NCBI GenBank assembly: GCA_011317545.1
Contig: WUJK01000006.1
Span: forward strand, 2,046,001 to 2,110,000
DNA length: 64,000 bases
Source of the DNA: Coniella vitis
Lineage: Eukaryota; Ascomycota; Sordariomycetes; Diaporthales; Schizoparmaceae
Reading direction: 5' to 3'
Shown here: piece after piece, positions 43,748 through 55,255 of the stretch
Layout: the number at the start of each line of letters is the position of its first letter
Position numbering within the stretch: the first letter of the stretch is position 1
The notes under the pieces: model-generated
Told to the model about the DNA's origin: nothing
What the model saw: the letters and a program-made list of their open reading frames with translations, nothing else
Databases searched by the model: none
Position numbers and translations under genes: made by a program

Positions 43748-45821
43748 TACTATGTAGTATATCGACCCACGGATATGACTACCATCTACTGCCGAGTTCA
43801 GGCCTTGGTAAGGATTTGTCGTTACGGACGAATGCAATGACATCATGCTCGGTCGGCTTGGTGTGCCTGACCCCTTTGCTCCTTCTCAAACAAAAATTCA
43901 GGCAGTGAGTGCTGAGCGATATCGCTCCTTGCTCAGTGGTCTCATTTCGACCGGGCCGGTGTGAACCCCGACAGCACTCCAGTTTTCACCATTAAGTACT
44001 ATGTACCCGCACGTTTGTCACCTTTTAGGCTGCCAGGGCTCTCCGGATTTCCTCCAACCTCACACCATACCATGCCATGCCACTTTGCGATTGGGTCCCC
44101 CTGACGCCTGGAGCCGTTGTGCAGATTTTGATCGGTACAGTCATTCTTACGGCACTACTATGTACTGTGAATGGCACGACCCAGGCCATCCTGGGGCCCC
44201 CCGGGGTGGGTCAGGGAGCGAAAGGCCCATCCTGAGTCTTAGAAACAGCCAATGGCCCCAGCCATCGTCACCAGCGCAGCAAGCCGTTCAGGCCACCCTG
44301 GAGAAGTAACCAGAACGGCATGCAAAGCCGCATCGCTGTCAAAGAAAAAGAGAGGCGCTCGACAATTTTGCTGGGTACCGTGGCCTGCTGCCCGCTCGAC
44401 CTTGAAACCTTGACCACTCTCTCTGACCTCTTCAACTCTCACTTGTCACTTTCTCCCAGATCTGTCAACACAAATGACCTGCGTGGGGTACCTTTGCGCT
44501 TCTCCATACTAGGTGTCTGGGTGTGTACTATGTACTGACAGTCCACCCGTCACTTATTAAGCTTTTGCTCCTGCTAATCATGTGCATATAGCACGCAAAA
44601 GCATTACGCAGTACGAACAGACCTGCTCACAACTTTTTGAACCGGGCCGATTGGAATGCGGGGAGAAGTGGGCCGCTTCCCCATCACCGGGACCAGTGCC
44701 CTGGCAAGAGCTGGACCATCGTGGAGGCGGATCTGGAGAAGCACACGGGGTTGGCTCGTTGACAAGACTGGCTCCACAGCTTCGAGAGAGTCTCCAGGCA
44801 TGGGCTACTGTCGGCCAAAGTCCGGCTAAAAGCAAGGCCATCAACGGCAGTCGATGCGCCCTCTCCGCAATTGGCTATGTCATCATTGACCGCCGCCGCA
44901 TCTGCCGCGCCTCAAGTCTACATAGTGCAGCGCCTCGACTGCCAAGCCCACGGCGGTCACCAAGGCTGGCACTTCGATAATGATGGAGAATCTGCAAGCT
45001 CCCCAACCAGCAACTCCTTGCATAGTAGTCCTGACCCGTCAGACTTGGCAGGCAACTCAAAGCCAAAAATGCGAGGCCGTTCCAGCTGTGGCAGATCGAA
45101 TGCGATTACAGAATGCAAGAGACAAAACTTACACAGTACACGGAATCTGGACTTGTCTCCGTGTGTTGAGAACGTGCGACTACTATGTAGTGACCCAGAG
45201 ATCGGCAATCAACTTGCCTAGACGGAGGTTTGTCGACCTGCAGGCCGCAAGTCGCAGCTCACAATCTGGCCAGTCGACCCCACTGCTAACCTTCCGGTGC
45301 CTGACTGTCCTTGCGGCCATGTTCTGAGTACAGATGCTAGGAATTTTGCGGGGGACCCGCTCGTAAGTCTGGGCTGTCTGGCATGGCCAGCCATGCATAT
45401 CTCCACCATCGACAATACAAGTCCCTACATTCACCCACGCTGCTCCTCCACGCAATGCTTGGGCCCCGGGGCAACCCGCAGCAACGCAAGGACAGCACTC
45501 CTCATACTGCGGAGTCACGAGAGGTCTCTACTACGCATCCTACCCTCCGATGCCATGTCTAATAAGCAGCTCCACATCTACGCCCAAGCGGCCCCTTGCG
45601 CTTTGCTGGGAACAGCACGGACCTTAGCAGCTTGCCCATGTACATCGTACATGGACACAATTCAATTCCAGTCTTTCACCACCGTCTCGTGGGCCCAAGA
45701 CCCAGTCACGCAAAGTCCATACAGTATACCCACCCGCAGCAGCTGACCGCCAACTTCCTGGTCATGGTTATGGACTGGAGGAGGCGGGGACAGGTTCTGG
45801 GGGACATAGGTCTACTATGTA
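43748..45821 (+). repeat. cluster of six dispersed TACTATGTA motifs
   Basis: Exact copies lie at 43748-43756, 43997-44005, 44156-44164, 44526-44534, 45181-45189 and 45813-45821. Three of them extend to TACTATGTACTG. A related inverse copy (TACATAGTG) lies near 44919. Another exact copy was seen only at 51781-51789. A given 9-mer should occur about once per 260 kb per strand by chance, so six in 2.1 kb is a strong excess. Function unknown. Confidence 0.75.
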
Positions 45822-45987
45822 CTGTGTATACCCGGAGTCACTCTATAGCGGCGTCATGGCTGGAGGGTGCGCGAGTCGAGAGTCATGGCAGGGACCGATT
45901 GCCGCGCAGTCCGTTCCATGCCATTAGTCGGGGCAGCTGATGGTGATGGGCGATCTCCAGACCGGATATTATCCAGTCTCTAGTGTC

Positions 45988-45995
45988 TATATAAG
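45988..45995 (+). promoter_or_regulatory. TATA box of the beta-glucosidase gene
   Basis: TATATAAG lies 93 bases upstream of the start codon at 46088, a usual distance for inducible fungal secreted-enzyme genes. Confidence 0.6.
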
Positions 45996-46087
45996 GGCCA
46001 TGGACGCCGTCGCCGATCACGAGAAGAATGTCGTCCTCCAGCGCCACCCGAGTCTTCTTTGCTCCGCCATCACCCTTTCCCCTCACA

Positions 46088-48713
46088 ATGGCGTCGTCGG
46101 CCGCATCACTCTTGCTATCGGCGTTACTGCTTCCTGCAGTCAACGCTGACACCTTTAGCCATGTTCAGCCCTTGAACACTACTATCCTTGGCCAATATGG
46201 CCATGTCGACCCGGTGTACCCTTCACGTAAGTGCCACAATACAACCGGAGATGTGATTACCAAGAAGACTTTCCCTCTTTGGGGGAAAAAGAAAAGAAAG
46301 GGAGAAGGAAAAAGAAAAACAAATATTGACACCCACCGCCTACAGCAAATACAACTGGTACCGGTGGCTGGGCAGAGGCCCTCGCAAAGGCACAGGCCTT
46401 TGTGAATGAACTCACCCTGGAGGAAAAGGCCGATATGGTCACTGGTGTGCCTGGCCCTTGCGTCGGTAACATCCTTGCCATCGAGAGGCTCGGCTTCCCC
46501 GGTCTGTGCCTGCAGGATGGTCCCCTTGCGATCCGTGTGGCCAGCTACGCCAGTGTCTTCTCGGCTGGTGTATCTGCTGCTGCTTCCTGGGACAGAGACC
46601 TCATGTACGAGCGTGGCTATGCCATGGGTGAAGAGTTCAGAGGCAAAGGTGCCCATGTTTACTTGGGGTAAGTCGAGCAATCCATCTCAGCAGTGGCATT
46701 TGTACAAGGTTCCATCCGTCTGACTTGAGAACTCGCAGACCTGTCGCTGGTCCTCTGGGCCGTTCCGGCTATGCTGGCCGCAATTGGGAAGGCTTTGCTG
46801 CTGACCCTTATTTGACTGGTGTTGCCATGGAGCAAACCATTACTGGTGTGCAAGATACTGGTGTCCAGTCCTGCGCCAAGCACTTTGTTGCTTATGAGCA
46901 AGAGACTCAGCGCAACCCCACCTACCCATACGTGGACGAGGACAACAGCAACATCAGTGTCACAGCAGTGACACAGGAGTCTGTCTCTTCCAATGTTGAC
47001 GATCGCACCCTGCACGAAATGTACGTCTGGCCTTTTGCAAACGCTGTCCACGCCGGCGTGGCGTCCCTCATGTGCTCCTACAACCGCCTCAACGGTTCCT
47101 ACTCTTGCCAAAACTCCAAGTCCCTGAACGGTGTCCTCAAGACCGAGCTCGGATTCCAGGGCTACGTCATGAGTGATTGGGGTGGCACTCACTCGGGTAT
47201 GGCCTCCATTGAGTCTGGGCTCGATATGGACATGCCTGGCGACCTTGGGTCCTACGGTGATGCTTGGGGCAGCGGCTCTTTCTTTGGAGGCAATGTGACA
47301 ACTGCGGTCAACAACGGCACCCTGGACGTGTCGCGTCTTGATGACATGATTACCCGCATCATGACTCCTTACTACTTCCTTGGCCAGGATTCTGGATACC
47401 CTGGTGTCGACCCTGCCGGCGGCTTACTCAACACCTTCTCCCCCGTGAGCTCCTGGCGCAACGTGTTCAACATGACTGGCGAGTTCAATGTTGACGTTCG
47501 CGGCAATCACAGCCAGCTCATCCGCAAGCATGGTGCGGCTGGAACTGTCTTGCTTAAGAACACCAACAACTCCCTGCCGCTCAAGGCCCCCAAGCTCATT
47601 GCCGTCTTTGGCAACGATGCCTCGTTCCCTGACGCCGGAATGTACACCAACGGAGCTACCTTTTACGGCAACCAATACGTCGGCGGCGGTTCTGGCACTG
47701 GCCGCGCCACCTTTGTCTCGACTCCCCTGGACGCCATCATTGAGCGCTCTGCTCAGGATAATGCCTACGTTCAATTCTTCTTGAACAACACTCTTGTCGC
47801 TGACTCGGCCATGCCCGACCTGTGGATCCCTGCTGAGCCCGATGTCTGCCTCGTGTTTGTCAAGACCTATGCTGAGGAGGATGAAGACAGAACGACTCTT
47901 GACCTTGACTGGGACGCCAACGAGATGGTTGACTCCGTTGCCAAGTACTGCAGCAACACGGTCGTTGTTTCGCACTCTTCTGGTATTAACATGCTGCCTT
48001 TTGCCGACAACGACAACGTCACTGCCATCCTAGCTGCCCACTACCCTGGTGAGGAGAGCGGCCACGCCATTGTCGATATCCTTTACGGCGACGTCAACCC
48101 ATCCGGTCACTTGCCCTATACCATCGCTTACAACTCGAGCGACTACAACGCACCCCCCACCACCGCTGTGCTGACCAACGGCACCGAGGACTGGCAGGCG
48201 TGGTTCGACGAGGAGCTGGAGGTTGACTACCGCTACTTTGATGCCAACAACATCTCGGTGCGCTACGAGTTCGGCTTCGGTCTGTCGTACACTACCTTTG
48301 AGCTGGCCAACATTGCCGCTGAGTCTCTCGGCGCCAACTTCACCACCGCCCCTCCCGCACAGGAAATCCTGCCTGGTGGTAACCCCGCCCTATGGGAGTC
48401 TTTGTACAACGTTACCGTGTCCCTTAGCAACACTGGTGCTGTTGCTGGCGCCGCCGTGCCCCAGCTGTACCTCACCTTCCCGGACAGCGCCCCCGCCGGC
48501 ACGCCACCCAAGCAGCTGCGTGGCTTTGAGAAGGTTACTCTGTCGCCCAACGAGACGCAGACCGTCTCCTTTGAGCTCATGCGTCGTGACATTAGCTACT
48601 GGGACGTGGTTTCCCAGGAGTGGCTGATTCCTAGCGGTGAATTCACCGTCAGCCTGGGCTTTAGCAGCAGGGATCTGCGGGTCTCGACTACCATTGTTCC
48701 TGTTTCTGCTTAA
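46088..48713 (+). CDS. secreted GH3 beta-glucosidase
   Basis: Three exons: 46088-46226, 46346-46667 and 46739-48713, total 811 residues. The signal peptide is MASSAASLLLSALLLPAVNA. The GH3 N-terminal barrel shows NELTLEEKADMVTG, LCLQDGPLAIR, GPVAGPLGRSGYAGRNWEGF, SCAKHFVAYEQE and the nucleophile motif GYVMSDWGGTHSG with Asp300. The second domain has HGAAGTVLLKNTNNSLPL and EEDEDRTTL, with AAHYPGEESGHAIVDILYG further on. The C-terminal fibronectin III-like domain includes FGFGLSYTTFEL and KQLRGFEKV. It should cleave terminal beta-D-glucose from cellobiose or other beta-glucosides outside the cell. Many N-x-[ST] sites fit glycosylation. The first intron is purine-rich, with an AAGAAAAAG-like run, but has a clean GTAAGT donor and CTACAG acceptor. 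Size is normal for fungal secreted GH3 enzymes. Confidence 0.95.
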
Positions 48714-50295
48714 GAACAATGAGCGGAATTGGTTTTGAGATTTTAAAAGAAAAGCAGAGTTTGTCCGGGCACTGCTTTATGCTGTATATAAGATATTAAT
48801 GATGTACAAGACCGCAATGATAATTTTTAAGAAGTTTAAATAACCGCATATGCCCTGATTTGGGAGTGATTTGCTTATGGTGAGGTTTTCTGTTTCCGGG
48901 TTTTGTTGGTATACTTTCAATCATGGCTACTAATCGCTATTGAGGGAGTGATGAATATCATACGTAAACCAACTACGGGCCTGAAACGTCGTTTTGTTCA
49001 CTTCTATTCCAGTGGCATCAATATCAATTAATTTTAACTCTCGATGTATCTGATAATGGTAGCTTTGATTATATTCGCACAGCGCCGGTTACATTTTCCC
49101 AAAGGGCAACGTACGTGGATGACCTGTAAGTATGTAGTCTCGGGTCGACCGTTGACTGTCATTCAACAAGGGTGTCATGTTTCATGTAGTTATTACGTGA
49201 AATTACAGAGAGCTTTGGTGCATTTTGAACATAGAAGGGGGTGCCTACTTGGTAAAACACATACCTAGATGTTTGTTAGGGGTGACTTGCTTTCTTGTGG
49301 CATTCTTCTTGCTAGGATTGGATTGAGGGACTGTTGGATCTTTTGACGGATAGAGAGGGGTTCATTGTGAGGAGGAACGTTTTTGGGATGATAAGGTAAA
49401 AGTCATCAGAGGCAGATTTGTTTTGTTCTTGTTCTTGACCTTGTTCTTGACTACATAAAAGAGAGAAGTCTGGGAATTTAAACATGTAATTTGAAACAGC
49501 TACCAATTACGAATAGTCTGCGCAAACGTCAGTGGTCATATAAAAGAAACAGATTACCGGGCTCGCTGATAGATGGAAAGTAAGAGAATCTGCTCTATAA
49601 CACAAGTACAAATTCCGCTATTTGGGAAAATATAATTTGTTATTAGTTGGTTCCCATGAGCAGAGTTCGCATATAGCTGGCGTATACAGGATTATTGAGG
49701 ATGGATTTTGACAACGGAGATAATTGAGAGGTCTATATCCGTTCCTTGCTGTAAATACTCTTGTTTCTCACACCAGCTGTCAAAATAGCATTCTAAACAA
49801 TAGAAATTGTCGTCAAGTATTCTTTACGCAAGCAATTGCCTGATGCACAAGGAGTTGAGGGTTAGGGGATACGTCCCTGTCCTGCCGATGTCAGTAACCC
49901 GAACGGGAAGTCGCGTGTCTGACATGGCTTAGTCATGATTTTCAACGTGCTTAATGATCTCATTGCTTCTCATCGTAGCGTGGCCAGCCGCGCCATCCCT
50001 GTCGAGTTCATCCCAGCAGCTTCTGGGCTGCCGATCGCCGTTAGCTTCCGCGAGCTCTGGAAATTTTGATGCGCTTCCGGGTCGGCACCTTTCGGATTAC
50101 CAATTCGCGTGCCAGCCGCAACTTTCTTGTCCATTATTTTCCCGTACATTCCCATTCAACCTCATCACTGGCCCTACCGACGTCTCCTTGTCGTCATTTT
50201 GCTTGTTCTTCTTTTCTCTTTTTCCTTTGTTTTCAAGCGAGCGAGGAAAAAGCGATCATTCCAACTCCGTGTCCCTCTCTCAACATCAACCCACA
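48714..50295. other. intergenic, no supported gene
   Basis: The left part is AT-rich 3' flank of the beta-glucosidase. Around 49430-49450 TTCTTG-type hexamers repeat four times. The last 330 bases, CT-rich, are the promoter and leader of the Mia40 gene. Short frames are not recognisable. Confidence 0.5.
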
Positions 50296-51526
50296 ATGTT
50301 CCGCGCCGCAGTACGTTCGACGCCCCGCGCGCTGCAGCGGGCCTCGATTGCGCGCGCCGCCGGTGGCCGGAGATTCGCAAGCACAGCACCCGCAGACAAG
50401 AAGTATTCGTGGAAGGGCTCGGCAACAAGATGGGCACTGGCGCTTGGCGCGCTCTACTGGTACAACACAAGTCCCATCTTTGCGAACGAGGTGCCGTGTA
50501 AGTTGGTGTATTCTGATTGCGTGGAAAGGCAAAATATCACATGATGCCAGTCTTCTCTGTGCTGACGTCAACGTTCAATCCACTCCAGCACACCTATCGC
50601 CCGAGCCAGCACACTTTTCCGAATCCGACCTGCCTACTGTTGACGCGATAGTCGAGGAGAAGCGCAAGCAGTTAGACGCCAAGCTCAAGAAGGCCAAGGA
50701 AGAGCAAGAAACCGCCGCTGCTGCCGCAAAAACACCGTCGACCCCACCGCCAGCGAACGACGATAACACCGTCGTCTCGGCGCCTGTCGCTGAGGGCGAA
50801 AAGACACCCGAGCAACTCGAGGAAGAGGCCGGCCAGCAGGCCGCCTTCAACCCGGAGACGGGCGAGATCAACTGGGACTGCCCTTGCTTGGGCGGCATGG
50901 CCCACGGACCCTGTGGAGAGGAGTTCAAGGCAGCTTTCAGCTGCTTTGTGTATTCGGACGTGGAGCCCAAGGGCATGGACTGCATTGACAAGTTCCAGTA
51001 TGTTTGGCGGTGGACTGACTCTGAGTTGGTAGAAAATGGGAGGGATAAAAGCTGACATGGTTACAGGCATATGCAAGACTGCTTCCGACAATACCCCGAT
51101 ATCTACGCGCGCGAAATTGCCGATGAAGAAGCTACAGATGCTGAGATCGAGGCCCCCGCCGCTGGCGATGTTGCAGCTGTCGAAACTGCCCCAGCCGCTT
51201 CCCCCAAGCCAGTGGAGACCCCCGAGAAGCCAAAGGAGGCAGCCCCATCAAAGAACTCTGAGGCAGTCACAAAGTCTCAGCAGCCAGCAAAGCCTGAGGC
51301 CCCAGCAAAGCCGGACGGCCAAGCCAAGAAGGAAACGGAGTTCACGACGGAGGAGCACAAGACTGGCCCAACAGATGCGCCCAAGAGCGAGGATTCTGTC
51401 AAGCCCAGCACATCAAGTGATGCTAGCCCTAAGCAATCACAAAACAGCCACCTGGATCTAGACAGTCGTGGTCTGCCCAAGAGGTCCTTCGATGCCACCC
51501 AGGCCAATAACAAGGAGTCCAAGTAG
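50296..51526 (+). CDS. MIA40: Mia40 (Tim40), mitochondrial intermembrane-space import oxidoreductase
   Basis: Three exons: 50296-50497, 50589-50997 and 51067-51526, for 356 residues. The start MFRAAVRSTPRALQRASIARAAGG is an arginine-rich mitochondrial presequence; WALALGALYWYNTSPIF is the membrane anchor. After a coiled, charged linker comes the functional core: a CPC redox motif in NWDCPCLGG, then GPCGEEFKAAFSC and DCIDKFQHMQDCF, a pair of Cys-x9-Cys segments. The CPC pair oxidises incoming small Cys-rich proteins in the intermembrane space, and electrons pass to Erv1. The third exon adds a long Pro/Ala/Lys/Glu-rich disordered tail, as in other fungal forms. The intron inside the second Cys-x9-Cys segment splits the codon for the Gln before HMQDC. 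Confidence 0.95.
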
Positions 51527-52292
51527 GAGGGTGGTAAACTGACTGACTGACTGAATGTACTTGTATAACATGACGCATTTTTAAGGCGCTGAGCTTTTAT
51601 AGATGAGATACAGTGTCTTGGCAGTTCTCTGGGATATTCCTGGTAGTTCATACATATATAGATCTGAAATATCTCTGCACTGCTGGAAAATCAAATCTCT
51701 CTTCACCACAATGACTCACATTCTGGTCTTGTTATGATGTTGCTTCTTTGCTGCAGCTATCCGCATCTCAGTTCGTGCTGTACTATGTATGGAAAGACGC
51801 ATGGGATGGTGTCTGTCTTGGTGATCTTTGATTTGCTGCTGCAAAGCCAGGAACCACCTCCAAATCGATGCCTTGTGGGGCCTGAGACGGCCGACAGCGG
51901 CAGGCTATATGCAGGCCTGGATATTCCCTTGTCTGCGCACGAGCTCCCGCTAGGCCAGACCCAAACTACGTCATAAGTGGCAGGGGGTGCTGCCTGAGGG
52001 ACAGGGAGGAGCTGCACTCGTCACTCGACCTCACCTTTTTTTTTGGCCAAAAAGTTGCCAGCCTTGTTTTGCCCATCACATGTTGCTCCTCTTCTCTGTC
52101 CTCCTGCATTCTACTTGAGCCCCAAGATTTCCTCCCCCTCACCACTGCACCCTTTTCTCTCAAACACCTCATTCCATCCGTCCATTCTTGTTGATCTAAG
52201 TGCCCTGTGCCTGAAGATCACCGCGTCTGTCTTACCCACCATCATCGTCAAGTCACAACTGCATTCACATCTTATCTCTCCATTCATCAAAG
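51527..52292. other. intergenic, no supported gene
   Basis: It contains the 3' flank of Mia40 (a CTGACTGACTGACTGA repeat at about 51538-51554) and the leader of the OM14-like gene. One extra TACTATGTA motif lies at 51781-51789. Confidence 0.5.
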
Positions 52293-53375
52293 AGTAGGTT
52301 TCTCCATCTTCTCATCGTTATCAGAGAGGACACACCTCGTCGCGGAGGATTGGGATGGCAGGCCCCGACGCGACTATCGACTGATGCTAATACTAGTTCA
52401 CAGTGGCCTCTTACGCCGACATTGCTGCTCGCAATTCGCATCAGTCTCCTGAGGAGGTGAGTCTGAATTGACGTGTGCTTTCCGTTATACTCGCAACAAA
52501 CATGCCACCACCATCAACCTGCTGCTCCCGAGAAGCGGCTCGGACACTCGTTCATTGCCGTGTTGCTTGACTCGGAATCGCTCCCGGTCTCGCAGCCCTT
52601 AACATGGTTTATTACGATCGTGACGATATCATACATGAGCAGTTTCACCTTGAGTGGATTATGTCATGCGGTGGTGACATGGGCCTCATCCTCCCAAACA
52701 CAGTCCTTTCCCATTCTCGCTCAGGGCGCGTGGATTTCATATACGCGCAAGTAACAGGCAACAATTGCGGCTTGAGTCCGCATTTCATTGAGTTAGAATG
52801 GATTAATGTGATTGACACAATCTTTGCGCAGGCTGCGGCCCCTCAACCGCCTGAGATCATCCCTAACGAGTCCGCCACCATCTCGACCGGCAGTCTCATC
52901 GATGTCGACACCCAGAGCGTCCGAACCGTCCCCTCTGACTTCCTAGAGCAGGACGTCCAGACCAGCACCCAGCAGGAGCGCCTTGAGCGTGAGGCTGAGG
53001 CCGCCGAGCTCCGCGAAAAGGCCGCGGTTAAGAAGGAGAAGGCCAAGGCCAAAGCCCACAAGGCTGACAACTGGCTCGCCAGCAAGATTTCCTCGCTCTC
53101 TGACAACCAGGCCACTGCTGTTGTTTTCGCCAACCTCGCTGCTGTCGTTGGTGTCAGCGCTGTTCTTGGCATCAAGGGCTGGCGCCTACACGAGCGTGGC
53201 AGCCTCACTTGGGGTAGCATCGGTGTGGGTGCTGCCATTCTCGGTGCTGTTGGTATCGTTGAAGGAGGCGTGTCTCGGTATGTTCTATTTTATTTGTTCT
53301 GTATTTCCGCGCCCGATGCTAATAATATACTCTAGCTACTTTTCTCGGGCTCGCGGTAACAGCAAGAACGCTTAG
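52293..53375 (+). CDS. OM14-like mitochondrial outer membrane protein; start codon split by an intron
   Basis: Coding exons: 52293 (the A of ATG), 52404-52456, 52832-53277 and 53336-53375, total 179 residues. No in-frame ATG precedes ASYADIAARNSHQSPEE in its own exon; splicing AAAGA to TGGCC rebuilds ATG. Donor GTAGGT and acceptor TTCACAG support this. The protein continues AAAPQPPEIIPNES, a conserved opening of the fungal OM14 C-terminal-domain family. A Lys/Ala/Glu helix, the hydrophobic segments AVVFANLAAVVGVSAVLGIKG and WGSIGVGAAILGAVGIVEGG, and a basic tail follow. In yeast OM14 sits in the outer mitochondrial membrane and serves as a receptor for ribosome-nascent-chain complexes. The second intron (375 bases) is long for this genome. 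The frame stays open for 66 codons after the TAG (see 53376-53576). Confidence 0.85.
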
Positions 53376-53576
53376 ACGGCTTTCTTCTATCAAGATTTCT
53401 GTGGATACGGATGTGAACCTGACCGCCCCAAGATGGTTTACGTATTGTTCGATTTCGTTACCGAGCAGTTCATGCCGCTTCCTTCACGAGAGAGCATGTG
53501 GGGTATGAAGACCATGAAGACTACGAAGGCGAAGAGCGCTGCCCACCACCATGACGATCACTCCGAAGTCGACTAA
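53376..53576 (+). other. in-frame open extension after the OM14-like stop codon
   Basis: After TAG at 53373-53375 the same frame runs 66 sense codons to TAA at 53574-53576. It includes ATG at 53433, from which 47 codons read MVYVLFDFVTEQFMPLPSRE and then a Met/Lys-rich and His/Asp tail. It could be an alternative C-terminus reached by another splice, stop readthrough, a separate small ORF, or chance. Confidence 0.25.
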
Positions 53577-54165
53577 GCAAGACACTGCATCGAAGATGGA
53601 GAAAGCGATTTGGAAGCGTTCAGCGTGTTCTTGCCTCCCAGCAAAGCAGTCAATCTTCTGCTCACTGGCACCACTCACCTTGTGTGTGGTGTGTTGATTT
53701 GCGACTGGTCCAGGCGTTTTTCCCTCTTGTTTTATTGTTTCATAATCGGTTGATTGATTCTTCTTGCACATTATGGGGGTGTTGTTGGGTTTTGCCCATG
53801 GGTAGGGTAGGAATTGGCGAAAGGGGAGTTGTCTTTTCTATAATACGCAACTCCGTCAACGCGATACCAAATAAGTCAATCATACCCAGAGAGACTTTAA
53901 ATCACAGCTTTCCTAATTTATTCAAGAGTGTGTACGTGCGTGCGAGCACGTATTGGTATGTTTGGTGTGTATCGCAAGCCATATGAAGATATTGAAGCTT
54001 GCTGGTATAGCAAAACATAGGCCGTCAAGGTAGCATGTAAGAACGGTTCATCAGTATCCCCATGAGTGCTTAGTATCGTTCCTGATAGGGAAAAAGGTCT
54101 CGCAGTTGTATATGATCGAGTTCTGAGGTGCCCACAGAAATGCAGTGCCCAATTTTGCTGAATGC

Positions 54166-54235
<70 letters not shown>

Positions 54236-55255
54236 CAATCTTGGAGATTGATTTGATTGAAGTCGCTGGAAACTGTCTAGATAGGTAGTACGAGTCCATA
54301 GTTATTCTTTTCATGATATTTTGCAAGCTATGTATGTATGGATGAACACAGCGAGACAAAAAAGCCTAAATAAGACTTTTTGAGTTTGAAGTACATAGCA
54401 AAAACGCCATTCCTTGAACCAACCCCGCCCCCCCCCCCATCCCGCTTTGCCTTTCCCTTTCCCGTTCCCACGCTGTGCTGTACTATCATTTGCATGTACA
54501 TTTGAACTTTTCTTTTTCTTTTTTGTGTGTTCCTTCCATTGACATGCGTTCTTGTGGTTGCTTCTTGGCTGGTATCTGCTTGGCTCGAGAGGCCGGTTCA
54601 ATCGTGGGTGGATGTCGTTACCCTCGGGGCCCGAATAGGAAGATGACGATCCATTCTGGGCTCTATGGACGCAGTGTGAACGCAACCAACAAGCAATACC
54701 AGAAATAAGATCAAGGGAAAAGAAACTCGGCTCGAAAGCCAAGGCACAGAAAAGAGAAAGAAGAAACAAACAAACGAAATGAAGACTTGCATCAAACTGA
54801 ATACAATTCCCGCAATGCAAAGCGAAATAATTCCCAATCCCGAATCCCAAATCCCAAATCCATTCCATCCCAATCATTCAAAATCAAAACTCCAAATGCA
54901 AATATGGGATATCAACGAGAGAAGTCAGTGATTAGGAGAACAAGGAGAAAGTACTTGAAAGCCCTCAATGAATGCAGGAAAGGCAAGGCCCAAGGCGGGG
55001 GAAGAAAAAAAAAAGAAGAGAAAAAGAAAAAGGCGAAGCATGACAACGAAAATGGAGGGAAAAAATGACCCCATAGCTCCTTGCTAAACATATCGATGGT
55101 CCGACCGGCTTCCGCCCAAAAGGAAAGTTTGTAGAAACAAGTCAAGAAACAAGACGAGTGGAGCTGGATCTTGGAGCGATCCAGATCACCTTGATCCCCT
55201 TGAGTGGGAGTCCTCGTCCTAGAGAGATCACAATCCACTGCTGAGCGGAGGTTTC
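53577..55255. other. intergenic, no supported gene
   Basis: AT-rich flank with a 63-base A-run at 54170-54232 and a C-run at about 54429-54438. Around 54795-54900 the DNA is full of AATCCCAA/AAATCC repeats. A 188-codon minus-strand frame (54311-54877) is mostly Phe/Ser/Leu from these AT-rich runs and was not called. The right end is the 3' flank of the minus-strand Myb/SANT gene. Confidence 0.5.
54170..54232 (+). repeat. 63-base poly(A) tract
   Basis: Uninterrupted run of about 63 A between CTTGT and GCTCAATC. No clear target duplication flanks it and no LINE or SINE body is recognisable next to it. Length is sensitive to sequencing error. Confidence 0.9.

Larger units (their letters stand above)
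41681..46087. other. 4.4-kb region with no recognised gene
   Basis: Frames up to about 150 codons occur (for example 45297-45746 plus, 44582-44980 plus) but none has recognisable domains or clear splice partners. The left end is the promoter and leader of the thiamine pyrophosphokinase gene, with A- and T-runs. From 43748 to 45821 six copies of TACTATGTA occur, all on the plus strand (see the repeat entry). The right end is the beta-glucosidase promoter with a TATA box. Confidence 0.5.

Noticed and set aside
42000..46000. biosynthetic gene cluster or decayed gene in the 4-kb gap
   Set aside because: No domain text could be read in any frame on either strand.
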